From the NCBI RefSeq assembly GCF_034259205.1, contig NZ_CP139487.1, forward strand, positions 4,030,001 through 4,094,000: a stretch of DNA of 64,000 bases, written 5' to 3'. The notes under the pieces were generated by a model. The model saw only the letters and a program-made list of their open reading frames with translations. It ran no database searches and was not told where the DNA came from. This document shows, one piece after another, positions 7,783 through 17,082 of this stretch. Numbering within the stretch: position 1 is the first letter of the stretch; every line of letters begins with the position of its first letter. This stretch comes from Peredibacter starrii. Lineage in GTDB: Bacteria > Bdellovibrionota > Bacteriovoracia > Bacteriovoracales > Bacteriovoracaceae. The position numbers and the translations under genes are program-made.

Positions 7783-9014
7783 GGCACTACCTCTTCGTAA
7801 CAGCGGAAGGCCACTGGTTGATTTTCAGTTTGCTCACCTTTCCAATGAGAACGCATTCCTAGTTGATGCCATTCAGATGAGGGCGCCAGAAATCGCGAAG
7901 ACATTTTTAAATTTTTATCAGGATCAATGTCATTAGCGAGTGATTCAGGATAAAACCCCAAAGCGAAATTAAATCCCATCCAGGTCGAAGAATCCGTTGT
8001 GAAAAATCTTTCAGCACATCCCTGCACTTGTGCCAGTTGGCAATCGAGCGGAGTTAGTTGGTAGTCAGGATTAATTTTTGCCATTCCTAAGAACGAGCGA
8101 CTGTAATCACGCTGCCACGGAGTATCCGGACGCAAAACTTTTTCCGGTTTTGGATTTTTAGTATCTGATGGTGCCATGGTGGCAGCATCAAAAAGTTTTG
8201 CCTCTAGAAGACGCTTTCCAAAAAAGGCACAGTAGTTTTTTTGATCACTCAAAGAAAGAAGGGCCGGTTTAGGCCATAGCTTTCGATCTTGAATGATCTT
8301 AGAAGCCTCACCTTTTAAAACGCGCCATTCATTCACTTGTTGATTGGAAACATAAAATTTATCGAGATAGATTTCGCGGCCAAAGTTGTCCCAAATAAAA
8401 CCTTCCTCACGGCGATCTTCCACTTTACCGTATCCATAAATTCTTTCCGGGAGGTAAGTGTCGCGACAGGAGTCCGCTAAAATTAGGGGCTGAGTGAAAC
8501 CTGGAATTTCTAAAACTGCCAGCTCAACGATGTAACCGTAATGAAGGTTGAGTCCGGGAGTCTCTCGTTTAAATATTTTGTAGTAACGGGCGGAAGTTGA
8601 GTAGGCCTCAATTGGTTCGAAACTTGCTTTCGCCATAACGTGAAACGTCTGACCAAATAGCTCGATTGCAAGAGCGGGAGTTTTTGTCACCCCATGCTGC
8701 CAGTAGCACTGCCAAAAATGAGGCTGACACTGGTAATAGCTGCGGCCAATCGACTTATCGTGCAGGATTTCGTCCTTACACTGAACTCCGTCTTTAGGGA
8801 AATAGCGATCGCCCTCCTCCCAGAGTCGTTGAAGTTCAGGTTTGGCCGCAAGAATCACTTGAGTAAAAAGCTTCTCTGGCGAATCTGGTCGCTTCTGTAA
8901 CGCTCGTGCGAGTGGTCGTGGTCGCATGAAGAGCAAAATTATGCCTACAATGCTAAGAGTACCCAAGATGACGATGATCTTTGGTATAATGGACTTATCA
9001 GAATCTCTCTTCAC
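7779..9014 (-). CDS. Membrane-anchored FGE/SUMF1-like domain protein
   Basis: 411 aa with one N-terminal membrane helix (residues ~10-30) and the rest outside. The second half resembles the formylglycine-generating-enzyme (SUMF1) fold: GREIYLDKFYVSNQQVNEWR matches the usual 'v.ld.FyI.k.EVTn.qY..F' entry, and the chain ends near PVAFRC, like the family's 'GFRC'. The catalytic Cys pair of true FGE is not evident, so a structural or ligand-binding role is more likely. The start is a GTG only 13 bp from the divergent prkA-like start. A TATAAC box 8 nt before the GTG suggests a leaderless transcript. It is coupled to the downstream Cys-rich protein gene. Confidence 0.65.
   Translation of the reverse strand: MKRDSDKSIIPKIIVILGTLSIVGIILLFMRPRPLARALQKRPDSPEKLFTQVILAAKPELQRLWEEGDRYFPKDGVQCKDEILHDKSIGRSYYQCQPHFWQCYWQHGVTKTPALAIELFGQTFHVMAKASFEPIEAYSTSARYYKIFKRETPGLNLHYGYIVELAVLEIPGFTQPLILADSCRDTYLPERIYGYGKVEDRREEGFIWDNFGREIYLDKFYVSNQQVNEWRVLKGEASKIIQDRKLWPKPALLSLSDQKNYCAFFGKRLLEAKLFDAATMAPSDTKNPKPEKVLRPDTPWQRDYSRSFLGMAKINPDYQLTPLDCQLAQVQGCAERFFTTDSSTWMGFNFALGFYPESLANDIDPDKNLKMSSRFLAPSSEWHQLGMRSHWKGEQTENQPVAFRCYEEVVP
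8982..8990 (+). promoter_or_regulatory. Extended -10 promoter for the PrkA-like gene
   Basis: TGGTATAAT is an exact extended -10 element (TGnTATAAT). It lies 37 bp before the chosen ATG at 9028, inside the 5' coding end of the divergent gene. No clear -35 is visible, as is common with extended -10 promoters. Confidence 0.6.
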
Positions 9015-9027
9015 AGGATCAGGTTAT

Positions 9028-11223
9028 ATGAAATGGATGGAAGAAGTAAATAAAGAAGAAGGTCGCTACCAAAACGTTCTGGCCTTCGAAGAATACATGA
9101 AACTCTTCGAGAAAAATCCGGAGAAAGAACTGCGTCCGACATGTATCTATTTGCGAGACATGTTTGATTATTACGGCACCAATCCGAACGGTAGCTTTAA
9201 GTTGTTCTCTCGCGAGCACGCTGATGCGCCTCCAGTTCATGGACAAATCAAAACTCAAAAACGCATTCATCAATATCTTCAGAACTTCATGGAAGAAGGT
9301 TTCAACAATAAGTTCATTCTTTTGGTTGGCCCGAACGGTTCATCGAAGTCGAGCCTAATTAAGAAGATCATGCTTTCTGCAGAAGACTATTCGCATACTG
9401 ATGAAGGTTCCCTCTTTAGCTTTAGTTGGATTTTTCCAATTGATCAATTCGTTAAAGGTTCACTTGGTCTTTCAGGCGGAACTGCAGATAAGAACGTTAA
9501 CTCATACGCTTTTTTAGAAGATAAGGACATCAGTGCCATTCTATCTTCTGAACTTAAAGATCATCCTCTGCTTCTTCTTCCGATTAAAACTCGTCAGAAG
9601 CTCATTGAGGACGCTTTTAAAAATGATGGAACACGACTCGAAACCATTCGTAAGTCGTATCTTTATAACGGTGACCTTTCTCAAAGAAACCGTTTGATCT
9701 TCGATGCACTTCTTAAAAACTACAAAGGTAGTTATACAGAAGTGTTTAAGCATATCCGTGTTGAGCGTCTGTTTATTAACCGTCGCTACTCAATTGGTGC
9801 AACAACGATTGAGCCACAACTTCATGTGGATGCAAACCTTCAGCAGATCACGATGGACCGTCGTCTAGCTTCACTTCCACCAAGCCTTCAGTCTTTGAAT
9901 TTATTCTCGCTGAACGGTGAAGTGGTTCTTGCTAACCGCGGGATCCTGGAATTCTCAGATCTACTAAAGCGTCCTCTTGATACTTTCAAATACCTTTTGA
10001 TGACGATGGAATCTAAGACCATTAACCTTCATGGTATTTTGACTGAACTTGATATTTTCTTTATTGGCTCTTCGAATGAAATCCACTTCGCGGCCTTCAA
10101 GCAGCACCCGGATTTCAATTCATTCAAAGGTCGTTTTAACTTCCTTCGCGTGCCATATCTCATGAGCTACAAAGAAGAAGAAAAAATCTATCAAGAGCAA
10201 ATTTCAAAACTTAAAGAAGAAGCGACATTTGAACCGCACTCACTCACTGCCCTTTGTCTTTGGTCAGTGATGACTCGTATGCGCGCTCCTGTGGCCAAAA
10301 ACTTTCATGATGAGAAGATTGGAAGAATCGCTGAGGCCCTTTCTCCACTTGAGAAGTGTCTCCTTTACGCTGACAGAGAAACTCCAGATGCCTTTGACTC
10401 TGAATCTCGCCAGATCCTGAAAATGGGTGTGGAAGATGTGATGAATGAGTATGAGAACGACTCGATGTATGAAGGGAAATTTGGTATTTCTCCAAGAGAA
10501 GTAAAACAAATCATTTATGATCTTGCCTACAACTCTAAATCAGTGACTTTCGTCGAGGTCTTGGACTACTTAGGTGGCCTGATTGAGAAGAAAGCTGAGT
10601 ACGACTTCTTGAACATCTCTCATCAGGGCGAATATCATAATCCGCAAAAGTTCATAGATCTTATCGAAGCTTGGTGCGTGGATATCCTGGATAATGAAGT
10701 GAGAGAGTCATTAGGTCTCGTGGATGACCGTTCTTATGAAGACTATATCTCGAAGTATATTCTTTCGATCAACGCTGTTATCAAAGGCGAGAAAGTTAAG
10801 AACAATGTAACTGGTAAGTTCGAGGCCCCGGATTCATTTTTCATTAAAGAGTTTGAGTCAAACGTCCATATGAATGAAGTTCCGGAGAAGTTCCGTTCTA
10901 ACCTTATCGCCCGTCTGGGTGCCTATGCCCTGGATAATCGCGGCAAGCCGATTGTCTATGCGGAAGTGTTCGAAGACCTGGTTCACCTCCTCCAAGAGTC
11001 TTACCGTAAGGAGCAGAAGAAGGTTATTGATAAAATCGGTCGAAATCTGGTGCTTTTCCTTGCTGAGAAGAAAGATGGTGGAAACCATAATGTTGAGAAA
11101 GATGTTCGTGAAATGATTACGAATATTCTCAATACCCTTCAGAATAAATACCACTATAGTGAAAATGGAGCGATCTCTTCGCTTCAATATTTGCTCAAAA
11201 TGCGCTATGACACTCAGAGATGA
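9028..11223 (+). CDS. prkA: PrkA-family serine protein kinase (AAA+ domain)
   Basis: 731 residues against ~640 in enteric YeaG/PrkA. Walker A GPNGSSKSS lies at 101-109. Downstream, ILTELDIFFIGSSNE and FKGRFNFLRVPYLMSYKEEEKIY match the PrkA AAA core (Walker B/sensor-like), and a C-terminal kinase-like region follows. The family phosphorylates proteins under stress or in sporulation and is also reported as an AAA+ protease in Bacillus; substrates here are unknown. I chose 9028 because an extended -10 box lies 37 bp upstream and CAGG sits 5 nt before it; the longer frame would start inside the divergent gene. The stop overlaps the next ATG (ATGA). Confidence 0.85.
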   Translation: MKWMEEVNKEEGRYQNVLAFEEYMKLFEKNPEKELRPTCIYLRDMFDYYGTNPNGSFKLFSREHADAPPVHGQIKTQKRIHQYLQNFMEEGFNNKFILLVGPNGSSKSSLIKKIMLSAEDYSHTDEGSLFSFSWIFPIDQFVKGSLGLSGGTADKNVNSYAFLEDKDISAILSSELKDHPLLLLPIKTRQKLIEDAFKNDGTRLETIRKSYLYNGDLSQRNRLIFDALLKNYKGSYTEVFKHIRVERLFINRRYSIGATTIEPQLHVDANLQQITMDRRLASLPPSLQSLNLFSLNGEVVLANRGILEFSDLLKRPLDTFKYLLMTMESKTINLHGILTELDIFFIGSSNEIHFAAFKQHPDFNSFKGRFNFLRVPYLMSYKEEEKIYQEQISKLKEEATFEPHSLTALCLWSVMTRMRAPVAKNFHDEKIGRIAEALSPLEKCLLYADRETPDAFDSESRQILKMGVEDVMNEYENDSMYEGKFGISPREVKQIIYDLAYNSKSVTFVEVLDYLGGLIEKKAEYDFLNISHQGEYHNPQKFIDLIEAWCVDILDNEVRESLGLVDDRSYEDYISKYILSINAVIKGEKVKNNVTGKFEAPDSFFIKEFESNVHMNEVPEKFRSNLIARLGAYALDNRGKPIVYAEVFEDLVHLLQESYRKEQKKVIDKIGRNLVLFLAEKKDGGNHNVEKDVREMITNILNTLQNKYHYSENGAISSLQYLLKMRYDTQR

Positions 11224-12290
11224 GTGAAATAGAAAAATCTTTTAGTACCGAAAAATACGTCGTCACCCATCCTGTTGCAATCGAACAGGATGGCTGGCGT
11301 CTTGATCAGTTTGTGATGAAGTGCATGCCCACTCTGTCACGTCAGTACTTAAAAAAGAAAATTGATAAAGGTGAAGTTGAGATTTCAGGACGGAAGTCCC
11401 CGCACAAGCCTTCGGTAAAAGTTCACTACGGTGAGCGAGTCACTATCACGACCCATAATGATGGGATGATTGAAGATGAATACTGGCATGGTAAACCGGT
11501 TCCGCGCGATCAAAAGCCAGGAATTGTTTTCGAAGACGAAGAACTACTCGTCATCAACAAGCCTCCCTTCATGATCACCCACCCTGCCGGGAAAAACCTT
11601 TTCTACTGTGCCACTGTATTTTTCGAAACCATCTATAAGAAAACCATTCACTCTATTCATCGAATCGATCGTGAGACATCAGGGCTTCTTTTGCTTGGTA
11701 AGAACCCCAAAGTTTCTCAGCGTGTGGCGCTACTATTTGAAGAAGATAAAGTGAGAAAGTGTTACTTCTTCATCGCTCACCGACGTCCAGGTGCGAAGAC
11801 TTTTCCATTCACCGCTAGAGAGCGCATGGATCGTGAAGAGAATAAAATCCCTCGCGGAATGATGTCTGTGTGGCCAGAAGATTCCGAGTTCGGAAAAGAA
11901 TCCGAAACCCATTTTGAGCTTATTCTCGATAAAGGTGATTACGTTCTGGCGATGGCCTTTCCATTAACGGGACGCCAGCACCAGATTCGTGTACATGCTG
12001 CCTACAATGGTTATCCCCTTCTTGGTGAAAAACTTTATAACGGTGACCCAGGTGTCTTCATGCGTTTCAAAGATCATTTGGCGACTCCGGAAGATCACGA
12101 TCTTTTACAGATCCCTCGTCACGCACTCCACGCGACGGCCCTGAAGCTAACCTACCCGAAAGATAAGATGAATTACTTCATTGCCCCTCTCCCTGAGGAT
12201 TTGGCGATCTGGTTGGAAGAAAAACTGGACCTCAAACGCTCGCAAGTAGAGGAAATCATTAAGGCGAAAGTCCAAGAATTCCTAGCTTAA
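11220..12290 (+). CDS. RluA-family pseudouridine synthase, copy 1
   Basis: 356 aa. An S4-like RNA-binding domain (LDQF...LKKKIDKGEVEISGR, ~28-58) is followed by the RluA catalytic domain with HRIDRETSG (catalytic Asp150) and a GRQHQIRVHA motif. It isomerises uridine to pseudouridine in rRNA or tRNA; the target cannot be told. It overlaps the prkA-like stop by 4 bp, suggesting translational coupling. It is a close paralogue of the gene at 17083: by hand alignment 110 of the first 150 residues are identical, with no gaps. Confidence 0.9.
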   Translation: MSEIEKSFSTEKYVVTHPVAIEQDGWRLDQFVMKCMPTLSRQYLKKKIDKGEVEISGRKSPHKPSVKVHYGERVTITTHNDGMIEDEYWHGKPVPRDQKPGIVFEDEELLVINKPPFMITHPAGKNLFYCATVFFETIYKKTIHSIHRIDRETSGLLLLGKNPKVSQRVALLFEEDKVRKCYFFIAHRRPGAKTFPFTARERMDREENKIPRGMMSVWPEDSEFGKESETHFELILDKGDYVLAMAFPLTGRQHQIRVHAAYNGYPLLGEKLYNGDPGVFMRFKDHLATPEDHDLLQIPRHALHATALKLTYPKDKMNYFIAPLPEDLAIWLEEKLDLKRSQVEEIIKAKVQEFLA

Positions 12291-12292
12291 AG

Positions 12293-12321
12293 TTGACCGA
12301 AAATGCGCTCAATGTTAGATA
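12293..12321 (+). promoter_or_regulatory. Promoter predicting a leaderless transcript
   Basis: TTGACC (12293-12298), 17-bp spacer, TAGATA (12316-12321). Transcription would begin at or next to the A of the ATG at 12328. No SD is present. Confidence 0.55.
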
Positions 12322-12327
12322 CGGGTC

Positions 12328-13875
12328 ATGAATGAAAACAATGATCTGATCGCCCTTGAGTGTAGTCCCGATGAACTTGAGATTTGTCTCAAAGTTATGC
12401 GCAGTTTTGCCGCTAAAAGTGAGCAACTAACTCTCCTCAGCCATGAGCAAAGAGTTGCCATGTTTAAAGCAGCAGGAACAATTTCTCGTCCAGATCGGGA
12501 AGAAACTAAAAAGCGTCAGAAGGACGTGAAGAAACTTCGTAAGCAAGTTGAAAAAGAGGCCAACCGAAACGCACGTCGTTTAACTGGTATTCGTTCAGCT
12601 CGTGAAATTCCTGTGTTCTCGGCCCCTGCTCAAATCACATTCTCTGAACGTCTTGAGCAAGAAGAGACGAATGAATACGCAACTCCACATGACTGCTACG
12701 TTTGTCGTCAGAAGTTCACGAAAGTGCATCACTTCTACGATACGATGTGCCCGACATGTGCTGATCTAAACTACGCTAAACGTTTCCAGACTGCTGATCT
12801 AACTGGGCAAGTTGCTCTGATCACAGGTTCTCGTTTGAAGATTGGTTATCATGCAACTTTGATGATGCTTCGTGCGGGTGCAACAGTTATCGCGACCACT
12901 CGTTTCCCAGTAGATTCGGCCCTTCGTTATAGCAAAGAAAAAGATTACGACGTTTGGAAGGATCGCCTTCGCATTTACGGCCTTGATCTTCGTCACACTC
13001 CAAGTGTGGAGATCTTCTGTCGTTATATTGAACAAAAATATGAGCGTCTTGATATTCTTATCAATAATGCTGCTCAAACTGTTCGTCGTCCATCGGGCTT
13101 CTATGCTCACTTGATGGAAAATGAAAATAAATCCCTCGCTGAACTTCCGAAAGAAGCAGTTCATCTACTGGAAGAGTTCCAGACTTGTGTGAACAAACTT
13201 CAATCGATTGAATTTGGTGCTGATAAAAACGTACCAGTTGCTTGGAACGATCGTGCTCCGGGTGTTGGTATCCGTGCTTCAGCAAAACTTTCTCAGATTC
13301 CGTACAGTATCGATAACTCGCTGGTGGCAGAAGAAGTTTTCCCTGAAGGAAAACTCGATGCCGATCTTCAGCAAGTGGACCTTCGTAAGACCAACAGCTG
13401 GAGACAGAGACTTGGTGAAGTTCATACGGTTGAGATGCTGGAAGTGCAACTTGTGAACGCGGTTGCTCCATTCGTTCTTTGTAATCACCTTGTGGCCCTT
13501 ATGAGAAAGGACTACACAGGTAAGAAACACATCGTGAACGTTTCAGCGATGGAAGGAAAGTTCCACCGTTTTTATAAAGAAGATCGTCACCCTCATACGA
13601 ATATGGCGAAGGCCGCTCTGAATATGATGACTCATACTGCGGCGACTGACTTTGCTAAAGACGGGATTTTCATTAATGCCGTTGATACTGGTTGGGTAAC
13701 TGACGAGGATCCAGCAGAACTTTCAGAGAAGAAAACAAAGCTTCATGACTTCCAGCCACCACTAGATATTGTGGATGGTGCTGCCCGTGTAATTGATCCG
13801 ATTTTCGACGGAATCAATACTGGTAAGCACTGGAGTGGTAAGTTTCTGAAGGACTACTTCCCTATTGATTGGTAG
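12328..13875 (+). CDS. SDR-fold oxidoreductase with N-terminal Cys4 zinc-finger-like domain
   Basis: 515 aa. An N-terminal charged helical region (to ~100) is followed by a Cys4 knuckle (CYVCRQKF...CPTC, ~122-146), then a Rossmann SDR domain with [13 protein letters not shown] (~168-180), [10 protein letters not shown] and VNVSAMEG. Where SDRs normally have YxxxK, the sequence reads TNMAK, so Thr stands at the catalytic Tyr position while Lys is kept. An insertion of about 100 residues sits between the NNAA and Ser motifs. The substrate is unknown, and this may be a special or non-catalytic SDR subfamily. It follows the pseudouridine synthase gene but has its own promoter. Its end overlaps the convergent protease gene by 14 bp. 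Confidence 0.75.
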   Translation: MNENNDLIALECSPDELEICLKVMRSFAAKSEQLTLLSHEQRVAMFKAAGTISRPDREETKKRQKDVKKLRKQVEKEANRNARRLTGIRSAREIPVFSAPAQITFSERLEQEETNEYATPHDCYVCRQKFTKVHHFYDTMCPTCADLNYAKRFQTADLTGQVALITGSRLKIGYHATLMMLRAGATVIATTRFPVDSALRYSKEKDYDVWKDRLRIYGLDLRHTPSVEIFCRYIEQKYERLDILINNAAQTVRRPSGFYAHLMENENKSLAELPKEAVHLLEEFQTCVNKLQSIEFGADKNVPVAWNDRAPGVGIRASAKLSQIPYSIDNSLVAEEVFPEGKLDADLQQVDLRKTNSWRQRLGEVHTVEMLEVQLVNAVAPFVLCNHLVALMRKDYTGKKHIVNVSAMEGKFHRFYKEDRHPHTNMAKAALNMMTHTAATDFAKDGIFINAVDTGWVTDEDPAELSEKKTKLHDFQPPLDIVDGAARVIDPIFDGINTGKHWSGKFLKDYFPIDW

Positions 13876-14956
13876 GCCTTGTCGCTATCAATTCATCATA
13901 CTTTTTGAAGACGTCCTCTAAGTCACGTCTGTCAGTCGTGTAGACAACGTCGATCAATGTATCCACGTCTTCAAAAAGTGAGTACCAAACCAAAATCGCC
14001 TCTTCTGGATTGATCGCAAAATACTGTTTCATACTTTCAACGTCTGTTTCTAGAAAAGAGTCTATTGAAGCAGATATCTCATTATTCAATAGATACTTCC
14101 GAGTTTTATGAATTGTTTCCAATAAAGCTGCGTGCTCTAAGGCGGCATCTGATAATTTTTTGCCTGATAAAGAAAGAATAAACTCCGACTGAATAGCATC
14201 CAGCCATTCTTTGGCACTATAAATGGCAACTGGATTTTGAGAAGAATCATAATCTAAGAGGATTTCTCGATGAATGACTGATTGAGGGTTCATTATTAAC
14301 CCGCGACGAATAACAACTGGCGCCCGCAAATACTTTTGTTCGTCTGAAACTTTATGGTAATCCATAAAATCTTCCATATAGTTTGGATCTTTTAGTCCAT
14401 TGTCATAACTTCTTGAACAAACCTTACATGCCATGGCCTTGGCCTTTTCATTGTTTGAAAAACAACATTCATCACAAGCGTAGGCGTATTCTTCTGTTCG
14501 TCCATGGGCATAACCAATAATATGAAAACTTTCATGAAAAGCCGTGGTCTTAATAAATTGTTCATCATACCAAGATTCATTGGCCAGGAGGGAATTGAAA
14601 GCAAAATAAGGATGAAATAATCCAGTTTCAGGATCGTCCTCTCTACTGCCTAACGAAGCATGGGCCGCAGAAGTCTTACTTTTTTTAAAATAGGAATCTT
14701 GGTGACATCCGATAAGTAGTTTTCCCGAAGAGATCAAATCCGAAATTTTGCTGGCATGGTTTTTTGTTTGTGGGGTATTGAGTCTCTTTAAGCAGGAAAG
14801 GCCAATTTTAAAACCTTCGTGAATGTTCTTTGAAAAATCTTTTCCAAAATTTTTCTCACAAGAAGAATGAAATTTTATGCCACCATTCTCCACCCAATCC
14901 TGAGCAAAAGTCAGCGAACTCATACAAAGTAGAAGGATAAAAAAAGTCTTGATCAT
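13862..14956 (-). CDS. Secreted zinc metalloprotease-like protein (HExxHxxGxxH)
   Basis: 364 aa with a signal peptide (cleavage after SLTFA). [12 protein letters not shown] is a met-zincin-type zinc site with three His ligands and the Glu base, followed by a Cys cluster (CDECC...CKVC). This predicts an exported protease, plausibly for prey or environmental protein (inference). There is no SD. TGATATTCT, an extended -10 form, lies 7 nt before the ATG, suggesting leaderless expression. The family is not otherwise recognised. Confidence 0.7.
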   Translation of the reverse strand: MIKTFFILLLCMSSLTFAQDWVENGGIKFHSSCEKNFGKDFSKNIHEGFKIGLSCLKRLNTPQTKNHASKISDLISSGKLLIGCHQDSYFKKSKTSAAHASLGSREDDPETGLFHPYFAFNSLLANESWYDEQFIKTTAFHESFHIIGYAHGRTEEYAYACDECCFSNNEKAKAMACKVCSRSYDNGLKDPNYMEDFMDYHKVSDEQKYLRAPVVIRRGLIMNPQSVIHREILLDYDSSQNPVAIYSAKEWLDAIQSEFILSLSGKKLSDAALEHAALLETIHKTRKYLLNNEISASIDSFLETDVESMKQYFAINPEEAILVWYSLFEDVDTLIDVVYTTDRRDLEDVFKKYDELIATRPTNQ

Positions 14957-15058
14957 GGAGACTAGAATATCATTCCGCGAGCGAAGACTGAGATCGCCTG
15001 AAGTTATTTCATCCTAGGTGTCTAAACCTAAGACATATCTAACTAATTGAATTTAAGG

Positions 15059-15694
15059 CTATTTTTGCCACATAAATTCAAGGCCATACTTCGTCGGAGA
15101 CCAAAAGGGCCTTTTTAAGCCGACTGCCCCCAGTTGCTCCGCGGTCCAGACATTACAAGTTCTGAGAAGTGAGAACGAGCCATAGCTTTCATAAAAGTTA
15201 TCAGTTGCTGTATAACCCTTATTCGGAATAAGAATCGGTTTGCTATCTCTTAACTGGAACTCCTTACGAATTGCTTCCACTAACTTCTTATAAGTCGCTT
15301 TAGAAATGCGAATCCGTCTATGACTTGAATAAGTGGTCGGATGAGCATCCAGATAATTCACATGAAGGATCGCGGGATCAGGAATGAAAAGAGCATCGAA
15401 ACCGAGCTTCAGCGTGAACTTGTCCCAAGTTGGCATCTCAAAATAGAATTGTCGATCACCCCAACCGATCTCGATCCACTCAGTGGGACGAGACTTAAAG
15501 TCCGTGGGATTTAAGAAACTCTCCCAATCAAAAACTTCGTTTCTCACTGGGATGGCAATATCGGTATGGATTTCATTGGAAAGAAGATAGATCTCCATCT
15601 CCGGATTTGGATCATCTCCGCCAAGAGGAAAAAAGGTCAGAATAAGAATGAAAGTGAGGGCCGCTAAAAGGAAGTATCCAAACTTCCTTAACAC
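15059..15694 (-). CDS. DUF2459 family protein (TIGR02117-like)
   Basis: 211 aa with an N-terminal membrane or signal segment (residues 5-22). Matches the DUF2459 pattern: NEIHTDIAIPV, then EIGWGDRQFYFEMPTW, then RTCNVWTAEQL near the end. Conserved His/Asp/Cys suggest a papain-like or other hydrolase, but no activity is established to my knowledge. The start overlaps the stop of the HAD gene by 7 bp, so it is the last gene of a three-gene operon. Confidence 0.75.
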   Translation of the reverse strand: MLRKFGYFLLAALTFILILTFFPLGGDDPNPEMEIYLLSNEIHTDIAIPVRNEVFDWESFLNPTDFKSRPTEWIEIGWGDRQFYFEMPTWDKFTLKLGFDALFIPDPAILHVNYLDAHPTTYSSHRRIRISKATYKKLVEAIRKEFQLRDSKPILIPNKGYTATDNFYESYGSFSLLRTCNVWTAEQLGAVGLKRPFWSPTKYGLEFMWQK

Positions 15695-16404
15695 AACTTC
15701 TTCACGTAATTTAAAACACCTTTCGGTCCCGCGTTCTCCTCACCTTCCAGAATGATTCTTGGTTTGTGATTTAAACGGTGAAGGCATTTTTCAATGTTAC
15801 TCACGCCAACAGAGTTATGGAAAAGCTCGAACATACTTTCGTCATTCGGAGCATCTCCAAAGAACCAAGCATCGTTCTGAGTTACTTTAGGGCGGTACTT
15901 ATGTAAAAAGTGAACCACTCCTAAATACTTCGAAATTTTTCCACACCAGAAATTAATGTGAACATTTGATTTAGAGAAGTGGATGTTCTCCTGCTTCATA
16001 AATGCCATCACATCTTCCACCCACTGCTCATCCATCAAATGAAATTCGATGGCACGATCAGAAAGTCGGCCAAAACTATCGGCAGAAAGTGGAACATGCG
16101 GGTAATGATGCTTTAACTTCGTAGTGAAGTGACGAAGACGATCGAGTTCCTCGACTGAAACCAGCGGCTCTTCAACGATCTCGTCACGCTCATCCTTATA
16201 ACAAATCACTCCGCCGCCTTCCATGATACAGGCCTTAAGCGGAAAGTGAGTCAGGAAGAAGTGTCCCCAAGAAAGAGAACGACCAGACACAATCACCAGC
16301 TCGTGACCGTGCTTATGAATATGATCGATGATTTCAAAGAAGTCGCGAGTAAGCCCGCTGCCTTCCTGAGTTAGAGTACCGTCAAAGTCTGAGAAAAAAA
16401 TCAT
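15688..16404 (-). CDS. HAD-superfamily (class IIB) phosphatase
   Basis: 238 aa with all four HAD motifs: DFDGTLT (nucleophile Asp7, acid Asp9), VSGRS, KISKYLGV (Lys) and FGDAPNDESMF. The cap between motifs II and III is of C2 type, as in Cof, sucrose-phosphatase and phosphomannomutase-like enzymes. The substrate is probably a sugar phosphate, not assignable further. GGAAG precedes the ATG within the stop region of the upstream gene. It is the middle gene of the operon. Confidence 0.85.
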   Translation of the reverse strand: MIFFSDFDGTLTQEGSGLTRDFFEIIDHIHKHGHELVIVSGRSLSWGHFFLTHFPLKACIMEGGGVICYKDERDEIVEEPLVSVEELDRLRHFTTKLKHHYPHVPLSADSFGRLSDRAIEFHLMDEQWVEDVMAFMKQENIHFSKSNVHINFWCGKISKYLGVVHFLHKYRPKVTQNDAWFFGDAPNDESMFELFHNSVGVSNIEKCLHRLNHKPRIILEGEENAGPKGVLNYVKKLC

Positions 16405-16405
16405 A

Positions 16406-17008
16406 TTACTTCCACATCCATGAAACTAAACATCCAACGTAGTCAGATGTTGAGCCCATGTTCTTATTGCCTTCTACTGAAAGAAGAACGCGTTCATTGT
16501 TTGCACCAGGGAAAGGCATACTTGCCCCAAGAGTTACAGACGCATAATAAACGAATTCATCTGTTTCTGAATCAAGTTTCATACCAGTGGGAACAGCGAG
16601 GTAAGGAAAAACTTCCTGACCGTTAATGCTAAATCCTTTACGGATAGTTGGTGCTGCACCCATGTAAGTCGAGGTTGTCTCATCGAACTTTTGGTACTGC
16701 ATGTAAGGCTTGAATGAAACTCGCGGCTGATTCACATCTTCCGAGAGCATTTCAAAATCCATCCCACCACCCAGAGTTAAACCGCGTGATTCCTGGCCAC
16801 CCGAGGCCGATAGATCCAACAAGCGGTCCTGCTCTACTTCCTGAGTATAACGAATCCCCGCTCCCATTTCATGGCGCTGACTCATGTAACCCGTCATCTC
16901 GGCACTAAAGACTCGTGCATCATCGTTTAGCGGGTGAGTAGAAACCCCAACCACTGAGGCCCAAAGGGAAGATGTCGAAAAGAGAAGCAAAAGGAGTGCG
17001 TATTTCAT
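16406..17008 (-). CDS. Exported outer-membrane beta-barrel-like protein
   Basis: 200 residues from the ATG at 17008; the longer frame adds 18 residues without a signal and is rejected. The signal peptide is cleaved near SLWA. The mature part is rich in alternating polar/aromatic strands (RHEMGAGIRYTQEV, YYASVTLGASM) and ends in an aromatic residue pattern (VSWMWK), suiting a small barrel. TTGCAC, 17 bp, GATAAT, then exactly 6 nt before the ATG predicts a leaderless message. First gene of the operon with the HAD and DUF2459 genes. Confidence 0.65.
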   Translation of the reverse strand: MKYALLLLLFSTSSLWASVVGVSTHPLNDDARVFSAEMTGYMSQRHEMGAGIRYTQEVEQDRLLDLSASGGQESRGLTLGGGMDFEMLSEDVNQPRVSFKPYMQYQKFDETTSTYMGAAPTIRKGFSINGQEVFPYLAVPTGMKLDSETDEFVYYASVTLGASMPFPGANNERVLLSVEGNKNMGSTSDYVGCLVSWMWK

Positions 17009-17014
17009 TCTTAT

Positions 17015-17043
17015 ATTATCGAGGGCATCCAAAAAAAGTGCAA
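17015..17043 (-). promoter_or_regulatory. Leaderless promoter of the OM protein operon
   Basis: On the minus strand, TTGCAC (17038-17043), 17-bp spacer, GATAAT (17015-17020), then 6 nt before the ATG at 17008. A TTTACA (17046-17051), 17 bp, TAAGAA arrangement pointing the other way lies directly beside it and would serve the pseudouridine synthase at 17083. Confidence 0.55.
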
Positions 17044-17082
17044 CATTTACAGCAGTGCGCAAGCATGGTAAGAATCGCCCCG

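Noticed and set aside
10244-10509. Minus-strand ORFs inside the prkA-like gene
   Set aside because: They are shadows of the real frame, without promoters or recognisable domains.
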